A stretch of DNA of 64,000 nucleotides, taken from assembly GCA_002104945.1 (NCBI GenBank), contig MCFH01000003.1, positions 1,589,769 to 1,653,768 of the forward strand, written 5' to 3'. The translations under genes and the position numbers were made by a program. The notes under the pieces are model-generated. The model saw nothing but the letters and a program-made list of their open reading frames with translations. It was not told the DNA's origin and ran no database searches. This document shows positions 25,120-37,428 of the stretch, piece after piece; the first letter of the stretch is position 1; every line of letters begins with the position of its first letter. The stretch is from Piromyces finnis. Lineage: Eukaryota; Neocallimastigomycota; Neocallimastigomycetes; Neocallimastigales; Neocallimastigaceae.

Positions 25120-28100
25120 AAGTAAATCTTTTAAAAAATAAAAAAAAAAAAAAACAGAATAAATAATTCATATATATATATATCATTCTAATGAATTATT
25201 CTTTTTATATAAACATATATATATTATTCTAATGAATTATCTTTTTTATATAAAAATACATTATATATATTATTATACTAAATAAAGCTGGATAAAAAAG
25301 TAATTTTATTAAATCATAATAAACATATGTTAAAGGATTTAACCGATCAAATAAATTTTCAAAGACCAGTTAAACGTTTAAGAACAGATGTTTCTCAATT
25401 TCTTTTTCATACTAATTATACCAATACAACCCCTTCTATCTCTACTTCACCAACTACGGAACAAAAGGAAATGCATACAACTACTCAAGATTTTCTTAAT
25501 GATATTAATGATTACGACGAAGATGATAGTCACTGGCTTACATTACTTTCTCATACAACAACATATTCTGAAAATTATTTTTATTCTAATCTAAGAATAA
25601 AGAATACATCCAAGTAAATCATTTATTCCTAATTTATATTGAATTATTTAAAAAAAAAAAAAAAAAAAAAACATTTTTTTTTTAATTTATCATTTTCACT
25701 ATAATATTATTAAAAAAAAAAAAACATTTATTTTTTTATCTATCTATCTATCTATCTATTTATATAATTGTTAAAATTTTCCCGTAATTCATTATGATCT
25801 CTTTCTCCATAATTATATTCGTAAAAAAGATATATATTAGAAAATATTGTTTTAAACCCTGTATTTATTTTATCAGATTTATTGAAAAAAGAAATAAAAG
25901 AAAAAAAAAAGAGGGTGACCATGGATTTCCCTGTAATACATGTTTCATGTCCAATACATATATTACTACCAGAAGAAGATATTGAACTTTCACTTTCATT
26001 TCAAACCTCTCTTTTTTATTCCGAATTAAAATTAAACTTAGTAGCTCAATATCTTTGTAAAGATGATTATATTTATTCTATAAGAAGTAATAATTTAGGT
26101 ATTTTAACCTATTCTACACTTTCTCATTCAATAAAAGATACCTTTACCCCAAAAGATATAGCAATAATAAACAGAACTAGGAAAAGAAAATTTAGTGAGG
26201 ATACAGACAATTCCTTTGAATTAACAGAATCACCGATAAAGAGAAATTCTCAAGTTACTATTAGTTTTGTAAATCCATATGTAAGTTTGTAAAGTTTAAA
26301 AAATGAAATGCAAAAAAAAAAAAAAAAAAAAAAAAATTTTTTTTATTACAAATTCTATTTAATAACAACTATTCACTATTCAACATTAAATATTAAAAAG
26401 AAAAAGAAAAATTTTATTAATAATTTTAAAATTTTATATTTATAGAATAGAAATGGGGAAATGAATGAGTATCATCATCAATTGAATAAAGCATCATCTT
26501 TTCCTATTGATGAACCCAATTCTTCAATTCAAAAAATTGTAAAATTTTCAGAAAAAAATGATAGAGCTCTTTTTTCTTATCTATTAAATTATTTTCAAAA
26601 TAATTATTCTATGACTTCTGAATTTTTTAATCATCAAGCCTTGGATTATCTTTTAAATTATAAATTAAAATCTGGTATTTTTTTTTTTTTTTTTTTTTTT
26701 TCTAGAAAAAATAATTATATTAGAATATGTATAGAGATATCTATAGTTATGGATAGATAGATACATAGATAAATAAATGTTTGTTTATTGTTTTTATAGT
26801 ATAAAAACTAATTTTTCTTTATATATATATATTTTTCAATTCTTCCCTCCCCTTCCTTTCTTAATTTTTTTCAATGATTTAAATTTTATATGGAATATTT
26901 TTAAATAATCCTTTTTTTTAAGAAAAAAATATAAATGATCTTTATATGAAACACTATTCATTTACCTCAAGAACTTTCCATGAACCAGCCAATTCAATTC
27001 AAAAAAACATTCAAAATACCAAAAATTTATTATTATCAACAATAGATCATCTTAAAACACTACATCAATCCCAACAAATCATGACACGTCCAACCTATAC
27101 TACCCTGTTTCATGAAAAGCAACATGAAGATCCATTATTTTATATGAAAGATCATGGAAATTTTCTTAAAAATATCAAAGTGTATAATTGTTTAAATTTA
27201 AAAAATGAAATTCAATATCGTTTTATTAAACGATTAAAGCGCTATTTTTCAGATATAATTAAATGTATGGATGCCTTTCATCATCCAGAAGAAGTACCCA
27301 TCAATACACCTCCTTCTGTTGCTTATCTTTTTCATAATACTAAAGGAACGTCTAAAGAGGAAACATCCACAATAAATGATCAATTATTAAAATCACCAAA
27401 AAAATATTTATCCCAACCTATTAATAGTAGTAAAAGTAGTCATGATATAAGTTTTCTATCCTCTTCACCACCCATTTTATTTCTTACACCCATTTCTCCC
27501 CAAAAAGTTAAATTAATAAAAAAGGCGAATCAACAACAACAACAACAACAACAACAACACCGACGACAACAACAAGAAATGAGTCATCATCAAAAAAAAG
27601 GAAAAGAGGTAGTGATGAATGAGGAAGAATTTTCCGATACTCCATCTACCTCTAAAAAAGAAATTGATTTAACCATGAGCCCTGATCCTTCTCACCCAAA
27701 AATTTCCAATCAAGAAAAAGAAAATTTATCTACCCTAAATTCTTCATCCACCTTTTTTTCACCCTATAACTATTTTTTTAATCAAAATTTGAATGCGGAC
27801 CCTTCCGAACAACTTTATCTTAATAGTCGTTCCATTTTATCTACGCTCATTTCACGAATAAAATTATGTGATGAAAAAGTTACAGCGGATCCAGAAATGA
27901 AAGAAGCATTACACCTTTCTTCTTCTTCTTCTCCTCCTCCTCCTCCTGCAGAAACAACCGCATCTACCTCTCATTCTAATCCTTATACAAAAGAAAACTA
28001 TTTAGAAACCATTCAAGATCTTTATCAACAACTCAAAAGATATTCACCCCTTTTAAATATTTTGGAAACTAGTTTACAATCCGATCGATCCTACCTTGAT

Positions 28101-28127
28101 GCCATTTTATCCTTAGGTCTTATGTAA
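24613..28127 (+). CDS. unrecognised multi-exon protein with Ser/Gln-rich middle
   Basis: Well-supported exons are 24613-24826, 24973-25079, 25288-25613, then about 25914-26280, 26446-26674 and 26923-28127. With an acceptor at 25912-25913 all phases agree and give 815 residues. Seen: helical, charged segments early (NTILNILNDYILDIDHSS), a basic RPVKRLRT patch, a beta-like block MDFPVIHVSCPIHILLPEED, a second basic RTRKRKF, a Gln/His run encoded near 27531-27570 and long helices at the end (YSPLLNILETSLQSDRSYL). No family is recognised. The junction at 25613-25914 is weak: the better-looking acceptor at 25876 puts the next exon out of frame, so this may be two genes (24613-25617 and 25921-28127) or hide a homopolymer error. 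Confidence 0.55.
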
Positions 28128-28721
28128 TAACAATAAATACTTTAATAAAAAAAAAAGCTTTTTTTATTTTATTTTAATTTTAATTTTTTGTTTCTAAATC
28201 ACTTTATAAATAATTAATTTTAAATAAATAAAAAAATAATAATAATAATAATCAAACATAATTATTATAATTATTATTAATCATTATCATTATTTTAAAT
28301 AAAAATATTTACAATTTATGTGTTTATTTTTTTTTTATATTTATTATATTAAATTGTGGCATTTTTATGTACCAGTTTTTTTATACTTTGTTGGAAACAA
28401 ATTATAAAAAAATAGTTTAAATTGTTTTTTTTTTTTTTTTAACTCTATTTTAAATTTTTTTTTTTTTTTTGAAAAAGGTATTAGTCATTCATTATTCAAA
28501 ATTAAAGTTTTTTTTTGAACATTTATTTATTTTTTGAAAAAGAAAAATGGCGTTTTATTTTTTATTTTCTTTTTTTTGTAAAAGTAAAAAAAAAAAAAAA
28601 GGATTTTATTCTAAATCTATATTAAAAGTCATATTTATAATATGTAATAATAAAAAGTATTATAATAAAATTATTATATTTTTTATAATAAATAAATAAA
28701 TAAATAAATAAATAAAACAAA

Positions 28722-28760
<39 letters not shown>

Positions 28761-29561
28761 AACAAATAAATAAATAAATAAATAAATAATTAATTAATTA
28801 ATTAATAAGTTATTATTATTAATGCTGCGGATTTTTTTTTTTTTTTTTAATTATATTGATTTAAATATTTAAAAAGCGTATTTTCTTTATCCATTATTAT
28901 TTATTATTTATCCATTATTATTATTAATAAAAAAAAAAAAATGTTTTTTTACGGAATTTATTCAATGATAAAAGTAATTATTAATAAAGTTATTTAAGTT
29001 TTAATTAAAAAAAAGGAATAATTCAATACAATTTAATTTAATGAATTTTCCTTTTTTTTTTTTTTTTTATTTTTATTTTAATAAAAGAAAAGAAAAAATG
29101 AAAGGAAAAAAAAAAAAAAAAAAAAAAAGGAAATGTATAATGAAAGAAGGCAAGAAGGCATTAATAATACTTTTATTTAAATGTACAATTAAAATCTTTT
29201 TTTTTCTTATTTTTTAATTGAAACCCTTTTATTAATTCAATAAAAAAAAATTGACCAACATTTTTTTTTTTTTTTTTTTTAAAATAAAGTTTTTTTTTTA
29301 TTAATAATACAAAAAAATAAAAAAAAAAAACTTTGTTTTAGGTTTCAAATATAAAAACAAAAAAGTTTTTTTTTATTTTTTTTTTAAATTAACTTTGAAC
29401 TTTTGAAAGGTAATAAATAAATAAATAAATAAATATTTTAATAAATTTTTAATGGATATTTTTTTTTAAAAAAAGAAAAAAAGGATAATACATCGTAATA
29501 ACACTTTAACCTATTATTATTATAATTATTAAAATATAGAAATAAAAAAATATATATAAAA
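28128..29561. other. gene-free spacer with AAAT tetranucleotide repeat
   Basis: An imperfect AAAT array interrupted by AAAC units lies at about 28687-28788. The rest is A and T runs. Promoter region for the reductase gene at the right end. Confidence 0.6.
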
Positions 29562-31019
29562 ATGAACACTTTCTTCACTCTTGCTAATGGAATTAAAATG
29601 CCAGCTATTGGTTTAGGAACTTGTATGTTTTTATATTTATTTATTCATAATAATAGAATATTTTTATAAAAATAGTATTATTATTATTATTATTTAATAT
29701 ATAAAAATAAAAATATATAAATGAAAAACAAAACCAATTAAATTAAAAAAAATATTGTTATTATTATTTTTATATTATTTTATTATAATATTAAAGGGAG
29801 ATCTGAACCAGGAGTTGTTGGTAAAGCTATTCTTGATGCTTTAAAGAACGGTTATAAGCATATTGATGGTGCCTATGTTTGTAATTATCAAATTTTATAA
29901 ATTTTTTTAAAATAAATATAGTTTTTAAGAGAAAAAGAAAAAATATATATATATATATTTTTTTTTATATAAATTGTATAAACCATTAACTTTTTTTATA
30001 ATTATATACTATATACAATTATATATATATAATAAATAATAATGTAAATTATTTTTTTTTTTTTGTTATTGTTAAAAAAAAAAAGACGCCAACGAAAAGG
30101 AAGTTGGTAAGGCTTATCATGAAGCTTTCACTACCGGTGGTATTAAGCGTGAAGACATTTTCATTACTTCCAAGTTATGGAACACTCGTCATACTCCAAG
30201 TGATGTTAAGCCAGCTTTTGAAAAAACTCTTTCTGTATGTGTTTTTTTTGGGGAATTATATAACCATATAAATTATATAAATTATTAAAAAGTATCCCTA
30301 ATTATCATAAATAATGAAAAATTAAAATCTTTAAATTTCTATTACTTTCCTTTCTTTTTCTTCATTTTTTCAATATATCAATTTTATATTAATAAAATTT
30401 TTTTATAATGTAGGATTTACAATTAGATTATATTGATCTCTACTTAATTCACTGGCCAGTCTCTACTGATCCAAATGGTGTTGATTTCAATACTGATGAA
30501 AACCCAGTTCCAATTATTGATACCTGGAGAGAAATGGAAAAAATTTATGAAAGTGGTAAGGCTAAGGCTATTGGTGTTTGTAACTTTACTGCTGAACTTT
30601 TAGAAGATCTTTTAAAGGAAGCTAAAATCAAACCAATGGTTAACCAAATTGAATTAAACCCATACCTTCCACAACCAAAGCTTGTTGAATTCTGTCAAAA
30701 GAATAACATTCATGTTACTGCCTACAGTCCATTAGGTTCTGGTGGTGTTCCAAGTGTTTTAAAGGAACCAATTCTTGAAGAAATTGCAAAGAAATATAAC
30801 AAAACTACTGCTCAAGTTGCACTTTCCTGGAATGTTCAACGTGGTATTACTGTCATTCCAAAATCTGTAAGAGTTGAACGTATTATTGAAAATTCTCAAA
30901 CTTTCACTTTAGATCAAGAAGACGTTGATAAAATTGCTACTATTAAAACTAGACTTCGTACTTGTGATCCAAAGGTCTTCTTTAAGAAGGATATATTCAA
31001 GGGTAGTTACTTTGATTAA
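29562..31019 (+). CDS. aldo-keto reductase
   Basis: Exons 29562-29622, 29797-29880, 30086-30234 and 30414-31019 give 299 residues. This is an NADPH-dependent carbonyl reductase with the (beta/alpha)8 fold. Seen: start [17 protein letters not shown]; catalytic tetrad Asp44, Tyr49 (rebuilt exactly across the second splice, GAYVYANEKEVG), Lys78 (ITSKLWN) and His111 (LIHWP); cofactor-site motifs [28 protein letters not shown] and [11 protein letters not shown]. Length is slightly under the usual 310-320 because the C-terminal loop is short. Such enzymes reduce sugars and reactive aldehydes; xylose- or methylglyoxal-type substrates are plausible but not decidable here. Codon use is richer in C-ending codons than its neighbours, suggesting high expression. 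Confidence 0.95.
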
Positions 31020-31624
31020 ATACCTTTTTTTTTTAATCAAATAAAAAAAAAATTATTATTATCGCTTCAATGAAAAAAAAAAAAAAAAAAAAAAAAACAA
31101 TTTTTTTTTATTTTACAATAGAAAACATCAGTTGTTATATAAATGAGTAACTATTGTAGAATAAATCATTTTTTTGATCTAAACCTTTAAAAAAAAAAAA
31201 AACTTTCAATTTAAAGGAATGCAAATAAATTAATAAAAAAAAAATATTAAAATAAAAATTTTAAAATAATCTTTCTTTTTCATTAATATAGTGTAAAAAG
31301 GTGTACTTTTACAATAAATATCTATATAATTTTTTGTGTTTTCTTCCTAGGTCTAAAATATATATATATATCTATATAATTTTTTTACTTTATGATATTT
31401 ATTATTTATATGAACAATTTTATTTTATAAACTTTTCCTATCTATTATTATTATTACAATTTTTTTTTGTTTGTTATTCAAACTTTCAAAGGTGGAATTA
31501 AATTAAAAAAAAAAAAAAAGGTAAAGTTTAATCATATATACATAATACCTATTTGTAAGAAATATGTTGTAAATATATATACTATTATTATTATTGCCAT
31601 ACTACCATAGTAATAATAACCCTC
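31020..31624. other. 3' region of the reductase and pre-insertion DNA of a retroelement
   Basis: AT-rich. At about 31338-31363 a stretch (TGTGTTTTCTTCCTAGGTC) resembles the 3' terminus of the neighbouring retroelement (37390-37409, TGTGTATTCTCTTCCTAGTC), a possible relic of an earlier insertion. No gene seen. Confidence 0.4.
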
Positions 31625-31626
31625 AA

Positions 31627-31658
<32 letters not shown>
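31625..31658 (+). repeat. left copy of probable target-site duplication
   Basis: AATTGT followed by 28 A. The same AATTGT plus A26 recurs at 37429-37460 directly after the element's poly(A) tail. Long A runs are common here, so the AATTGT prefix at both junctions is the informative part. Confidence 0.55.
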
Positions 31659-31660
<2 letters not shown>

Positions 31661-33065
31661 CCTCTTGGGAACGTGCCTTCATTTATTTAATAAATGTAGT
31701 TTCTCAAGGGGGTCTACTCATGCTCATGGTACTGAGAGAGTAGAAAGAATTAAATCCAAGTATTGCGCAATGGATACTTGGTTAGTCTTTATTTGGAAAT
31801 ATTATTAGGACTAAGCTCATGGTACTGAGCGAACAGAGTTGATAATTTGAGTGTTAGTTGTTATATCATATATCCCTTACACCTTCAACTTATTTTTTAG
31901 ATAGTAGTTGCTTTAACAACTTTTATAACATATTATTTTAAACTTAAAATTGTTTGATTCGGTAGTATTAAATACTGATTTTGAATATTTCTTGATTTCA
32001 TTTTTATTTTAGCTTTCATCGATAATTTGTTATCCCAGTTTACTACTTATTCTCTTTGTTCTTTTATTCCTTTTTTATTCTTTATATGTTGATTAGTCAG
32101 ATAGTTTTGTTTTTTCAGTTAGTTGGTTATTCCTTTCATTTATTCTTGAGTTTCGTGTGGGGTGCAGCTTTCATTACTATAATCATATTTAATCTTTTAT
32201 TTTTTCTATTTTTATTATTTTCGAGGGGCGCGGCTTTTTTATTTTTCCTTTATGATTTTATATGATTCTAGTAATATCTTTTTTTATTTCTTATTTTTTT
32301 GTAACTCTAGATTTTCCAAGGAATCTCTTTTCTACTAACATTCTTTTGTATACTTTTTCTATCTCTTTTCTATATATATATATTTCTTATACTTTATATT
32401 ATATGTATATTTATATATCTGTATAACTTAATTAGGTTTATTATGGACTATTATGGTAAGTATTAACACCTTTTTTTCTTTAACATTTCTATTATCAAAG
32501 CTTCTATCCTGGAAAATCGAGTATTCTATTTTTATATTGTAAATACTACTCTTGTTTCAATTTTATCTTTAAAAAAAAAAAAAAAAAATTTTATTATGTT
32601 TACCCAAAATTCTTCAACTTTTTTCCATTATTTTTGATATAACAACTTTTCACTCTTATTATCTCTCTACCTTACAACATAAACAACCTATATGAATGTT
32701 CAATTTCAACAATCAGAATCAACACAATACAATAATCATCCAATAAATTATACAATTCTTATTAATATAAAGAGCTTTCAAAATACAGTTATAATACAGA
32801 AATCCAAAGTGATAGATATTCAAAATTTATCTTCCCGTTTAAAGTCTTCAGTAGAGTTAGAACTAAGTTTGTCAACAACTTAGCCACTTTTCCAGTTATA
32901 AAATTTAAAATATTGTTTGACAAATAATCCACTTGCTATATAATATATCCGTCTTTACTATTATTATTTTTATTTTACTATATATTTTATTTCATTATCT
33001 TATTTATATCATTATATCAATACTTCAAACTATTAATATCTATTGTCATAATAAGTTCTTTCAAA
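31659..33065 (+). other. structured 5' leader of the retrotransposon
   Basis: Mostly non-coding. Within the first 200 bases there are two exact copies of GCTCATGGTACTGAG (31722-31736 and 31815-31829), a stem CTACTC/GAGTAG (31714-31719 with 31738-31743) and a perfect 8-bp stem CCAAGTAT/ATACTTGG (31756-31781). The stretch is distinctly less AT-rich than its surroundings. It may be an internal promoter or self-cleaving RNA as in other non-LTR elements; neither is shown. A short open frame at 32692-32883 may be decayed coding sequence. Confidence 0.5.
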
Positions 33066-33452
33066 ATGAACAATACCAATTGTACTGTACCTACCTTACG
33101 ACGTGGTCTTCGTTTCTTCGGATCTAACTCCAATAAATCATATCTAATTTTTATCCATGATCTTAGTTCATGGTCAAAACAACGACTAATGGAATTTCTT
33201 TTAAAGGACATTCAACCTTTCAATGATATTCTTCAATCCCTCACCAAAAAATATTCACAATCACTCGGTACCTATTTCATTCTTAAAGTCAATGGAAAAT
33301 GTCCGCTTAAAGCCATGTTACTTATACACTCACTTTCTGAAAAACTCCCAATCTCTAGTAAAATATCTTGGAAATTCATTGATAAGCTCAAAAACAATAG
33401 ATCATACAAAAAACAAACGATCTATCAAATCTACTACTGGTCCACTCTCTGA
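33066..33452 (+). CDS. retrotransposon ORF1-like protein, 128 residues
   Basis: ATG at 33066 to TGA at 33450. The product has a basic start (LRRGLRFFGSNSNKSYLIF) and helical segments (SSWSKQRLMEFLLKDI), ending in a Lys/Arg-rich tail, as nucleic-acid-binding ORF1 proteins often do. No zinc knuckle is visible. It overlaps the next frame, whose first ATG is at 33292, by about 160 bases in a different phase. It may be a short ORF1 or the N-terminal remnant of the pol polyprotein after a frameshift. Confidence 0.45.
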   Translation: MNNTNCTVPTLRRGLRFFGSNSNKSYLIFIHDLSSWSKQRLMEFLLKDIQPFNDILQSLTKKYSQSLGTYFILKVNGKCPLKAMLLIHSLSEKLPISSKISWKFIDKLKNNRSYKKQTIYQIYYWSTL

Positions 33453-35262
33453 CGATTTCTATTTTAGTCATCTAAGCTCTAATGCTTCCTTTTTCAACTT
33501 ATGTACTTGTTGGAACATCAATGGTTGGAACCCGGAGAAAAAGGACGGTGTTTTATACTTCATCTCTGTTTTCAAACCTGTATGTGTCTGTCTTCAAGAA
33601 GTAGGTAACAGCCAATTCCTCTGTGGTAATGCAATTCCCTCCCCATGCCTACCGAACTATAAACCAGTACACAGACGTGCTAATCCTAAAGTTCCAGGTA
33701 TGAGAGGACTTTACATTGGTGTTCATAATTCTTGTTCCTTTACTCCTGAACCTCTTCTATATAAGTACATCATTTCAGTTACAATATTGTCATTTTGGAA
33801 CCAGAGATGTACCATTGGTAATATTTACTTCCCGCAAACTAGATGGCCGGATGCTAGATTAATTGCCTTTGATGAACTTGATAAGTGGTTAACAACGCAT
33901 AACAAATTCAACCACCCAGCTATCCTTGTAGGAGACTTTAATATGTCAGCTATTAAAATCAAATCTTATATATCACAACACTTCCCGGATTGGACTATGG
34001 CTGAGTTAACTGGTAATAATTTTACCTGGGAAAAAGGATCTAAATCTTCATGCATTGATCATATTATATACAACAAAGCTATGACAGAACACATAAACAA
34101 ATTTTCAGTTTGTGAAGTTTTCCACGATGTTTCTGATCACAAACCGATCCTTGTGTCTTGTAAAAAAGACTCTTCGGATGGTTTCAAAAAGCCTAAGAAG
34201 ACCTTTAAGTGGTCAAGTCATATCTGTAACACAAAGTGTTCTGACATTCTTACTAGTAATCGCTTTGCTGTTCTAGCTTCCGAGCTTGAAGCTAATTGCG
34301 ATAGCCTTTCGGCTGACGATATGGTTTCAAGATTTTTAGATACTTCCAAAACTATAGGTAAAGAAATAAAAGCCATTGTGCCTGCAGATTTAAAAGGTCC
34401 AGCATTCCATTGCCCTCAATACATCAAAAACTTATCACATGAAAAACACCTGGCTTACAAAAATATTAAGCCCCTTTCAGATTGCGCTGACATGGAAAAT
34501 TATCTTAACCAGTTCTCCATATACCAAAATCTATGTAATACCATCAAAAAGGTTAAGAGCAAATTCAGATCCAATCTCTATAAAGCTAATATTGTTTCTA
34601 TCGGTAAACATTTTATTGATAAAAGCTTTAGACAAGGTTGGAAAGGCCTTAAAAAACTTGCCAAACCAAGTTATTCGTCCTCCCATGTTTCAACTATTAA
34701 GGACAAGAATGGCAAGGATTTATTTACTCCTCAAGAACAATTAAAACGTTGGGCTGAACATTATGAAAATCTTGCATCTGATGTTACAAATCACAGCTTA
34801 AATCGTGGTTACTGGGAAAGAGCCTTCCAATTCAACCATATCAATCAAATAGCATGGGATATAAATGGTCCCATTTCTATTGAGGAAATTAGAAATGTTG
34901 TTCTGTCAATGAAGAATAACAAGGCTCCAGGTCCCGATGGTATCCCAATTGAATTTTTCAAAGCTTTCTTTTGTAACGAAGAACTGGAGAAAGAACATAA
35001 GTCTGCTGGAAATTGTCTTAAATTAATTTTTAATAAAATCTGGAATGGTTCCTTTCCTTTGAAATGGAACTCTGCTGCTTCCATTGTTTCTATTCCAAAG
35101 AAAGGCGATCTTTCAGACTGTAATAATTATCGTGGTATTTCTCTCATCAATGTAGGTCTTAAAATTATTTCAAAAATTGTAACTAATAGAATTTCAAAGT
35201 ATGCTCTTTCTCATAATTTTATAAGACCTGAGCAATTTGGTTTTCGCAATAAAGAAGAATGA
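33292..35262 (+). pseudogene. retrotransposon pol, first part: APE endonuclease and RT fingers
   Basis: An apurinic endonuclease-like domain is clear: CWNINGWN, CLQEVG (catalytic Glu), ILVGDFNMS (Asp/Asn pair), SSCIDHIIYNK and SDHKPI (catalytic His). It would nick target DNA to prime reverse transcription. A charged linker with KRWAEHYENLASD follows, then RT motifs NNKAPGPDGIPIEFFKA, SIVSIPKKGDL and NNYRGISLINVGLKIISKI. The frame stops at TGA (35260-35262) right after FGFRNKEE, where the sister copy at 60531-63377 has a serine codon, so this is a nonsense mutation (TCA to TGA) and not a natural end. Confidence 0.85.
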
Positions 35263-37355
35263 ATTAGCTTATTTATTTCCATTAGAGAAGGAAATTTAAA
35301 GGAAAAGCCACTTATGTCGCCTTTCTAGACCTTAAAAAAGCATACGACTCAGTTCCTATTTTTAATATCCTTACAAAGTTATATAAATTAGGTATACGTG
35401 GTAAATGTTTTGATTTTCTCAATAATCTCTACTCTACCTCTAAAGCTCGTGCACGTTTCTTGGATATGCTTTCCAATGAATTCCCTATAAACCGTGGTGT
35501 AAGACAAGGATGTCCTCTTTCTCCTATACTGTTTAACCTCTTTATCAATGATATTTTAAATAAATGTGAAAGGCTTGGAGTTAGCTTAGGTAATAAACGT
35601 TGTTGTGGTGGCCTTTTCGCTGATGACATTGTTTTGATTGCTCCTAGTAAGAAGAACCTTCAAAAGATGCTCAATCTAGTCCTTGATTGGGCTAATTTAA
35701 ATGAAATGTCTTTTGGAATAAATAAATGTGCAACTATTGTTGTTAAACCTATCAACTTTAATAGATCCCCTAGTTATGTCGACCCAACATTTTACATCGG
35801 TATGTACTCGATTCCAAAGGTTTCTTGCTATACTTATCTTGGAATCCCATTCGACGAAGATCTTTCTTTGACTCCTATTCTGTCTAATATGTACAAAAAA
35901 GTTCAGAAATCTTTATTCTCTTTTAAGAACTTCCTCACCAACAATTGTGTTCCTATTGGCTTAAAAAACATAGTAATTCATTCTTATATTTTAAGCAAAA
36001 TCTCTTATTATGCTCCTTTGCTTGGTTCCAACAAAAATAGAACTAGAAGAGTCCAATTTCTTATCAATACTGCTGTTTTATGGAGTGTCAATAGCTTTCA
36101 CAATAAAAGTTTTAATAACAAAGATTTTGTTTTTGAACGAAATTCATTTATTAGTCTGTATGCTCTTACAAGAGATATGAAGATCCCTACCCTTTCAGGT
36201 ATTTGTGCTGCGCAACAAGTGAAATGCTTTGTTAAATGGAGAAAATCAAATTGTATAATTAAAGATCTCGTCCGATCTATTCCTCCCATGTCTCATTACT
36301 CTTGGGTCAAAGAATCTTGTTCACTACATAAGAAGCTTATGAAAATAAATATTAAAAGTACTAAAGATATTAGAGAATATTATTGGAATAATAGTAGCCT
36401 AAATAATGGAAGTAAAGCCCTCAGATATACTAACAACAAATTCCTTAATTCAAATCGCCTAATGCATATCGGTCTCAACAAACCTCACTTAAATTTAGGA
36501 ATTACCTGGATTATTCGTATTCGATGCGGTTATGAAAATACTACCCGAATTGCTATTGCCAGTAATAGAGTTACTCCTGACTGCCCTCGTGTCTGTCCAT
36601 GTTGCGGATATGACGAACAATCTTTTTACCATTGGATATTAGAATGTTCTGCATTCTCTGAATACAGAGCTTCTTAACTTAGCTTTCTTGACGATCTTTT
36701 TACCCTTTTTTACAATAAATATAAGAATCAATTCATCACATACTTACTCCCCGAAACGGAAGTAAGAAAAATAATTTATAACTATATTTTTACGTTCCTT
36801 CTTGGTGGAACTTTAGCTTATGATGAGCTACAAATCGATAAGGCGGAACAAAGACATTTGAATGAACAGCTTTACAGTTCATCGGGGTCTCATGTTCCAT
36901 ATGTAGAGGGTCTCGCGGCTTTTCTTACTAAAACAATCCCTATCATTAGTAGCTCTATGAAGCTACTTTTTGATAGGTTTAGTAAGACACCTAACGTAAT
37001 CAAGAGCGCCGACGTCGTACCGATATGGCAAAGGAACATTTCCAATGTTCCGTACACAGGGTTCAATGTTAGTATTTCCTCAAATTCGAATGAAAACATT
37101 ATGAACTCATGGGAGAGTTTAGTGGACACCACACTATCATACCTGATGTTACTTCTTTTTTTTATTTCATTTAATTTATTAGGTAGGGACCAATCCCACA
37201 CAGTACAAATTGCAGAGTTCATTGAACTTTTATGCAACTTAAATAATTATTTTATATTTTTTTATATTTATATTTTTATTTATATATATTTTATTATTTT
37301 TATTTATTATTTATTATATCATTATCAATATGTATTATCACCTAATATTATGTAA
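35263..37355 (+). pseudogene. retrotransposon pol, second part: RT palm, thumb and zinc finger
   Basis: After the TGA the same frame runs a few codons (ISLFISI), then is lost; the RT palm resumes one phase over near 35305 (FLDLKKAYDSVP), marking a frameshift plus small deletion against the sister copy. Then come GVRQGCPLSPILFNLF, the catalytic GLFADDIVL near 35610-35635, a thumb region, and a cysteine/histidine finger CPRVCPCCGYDEQSFYHW. A TAA at 36675-36677 is in frame; coding character continues beyond it to about 37240, so it is a second nonsense mutation. Three lesions make this copy dead. Confidence 0.85.
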
Positions 37356-37428
37356 TATCACTAATTAAGTAAGTAAATAAATAAAAGATGTGTATTCTCT
37401 TCCTAGTCTAAAAAAAAAAAAAAAAAAA

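Larger units (their letters stand above)
31659..37428 (+). mobile_element. non-LTR retrotransposon with APE endonuclease and RT, degenerate
   Basis: A LINE-type element. Order: structured leader (31659-33065), short first ORF (33066-33452), endonuclease and reverse transcriptase frame (33292-37355, broken), AT-rich 3' part, and a terminal A20 tail (37411-37430). Base composition is visibly less AT-rich than flanking DNA. A probable target-site duplication borders it. No tRNA gene lies within view of either end, unlike the tRNA-targeted TRE elements of dictyostelids. A related but distinct element lies on the other strand at 60430-64000; the two share strings such as VSIPKKGDL and GVRQGCPLSPILFNLFINDI. 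Confidence 0.9.

Noticed and set aside
31301-32265. Short Tyr/Phe/Leu-rich frames before and inside the retroelement leader
   Set aside because: Composition is that of AT-rich non-coding DNA; they do not align with any part of the sister element.
31659-37428. A tRNA-targeted TRE element
   Set aside because: No tRNA gene lies within several hundred bases of either end, which those elements require.
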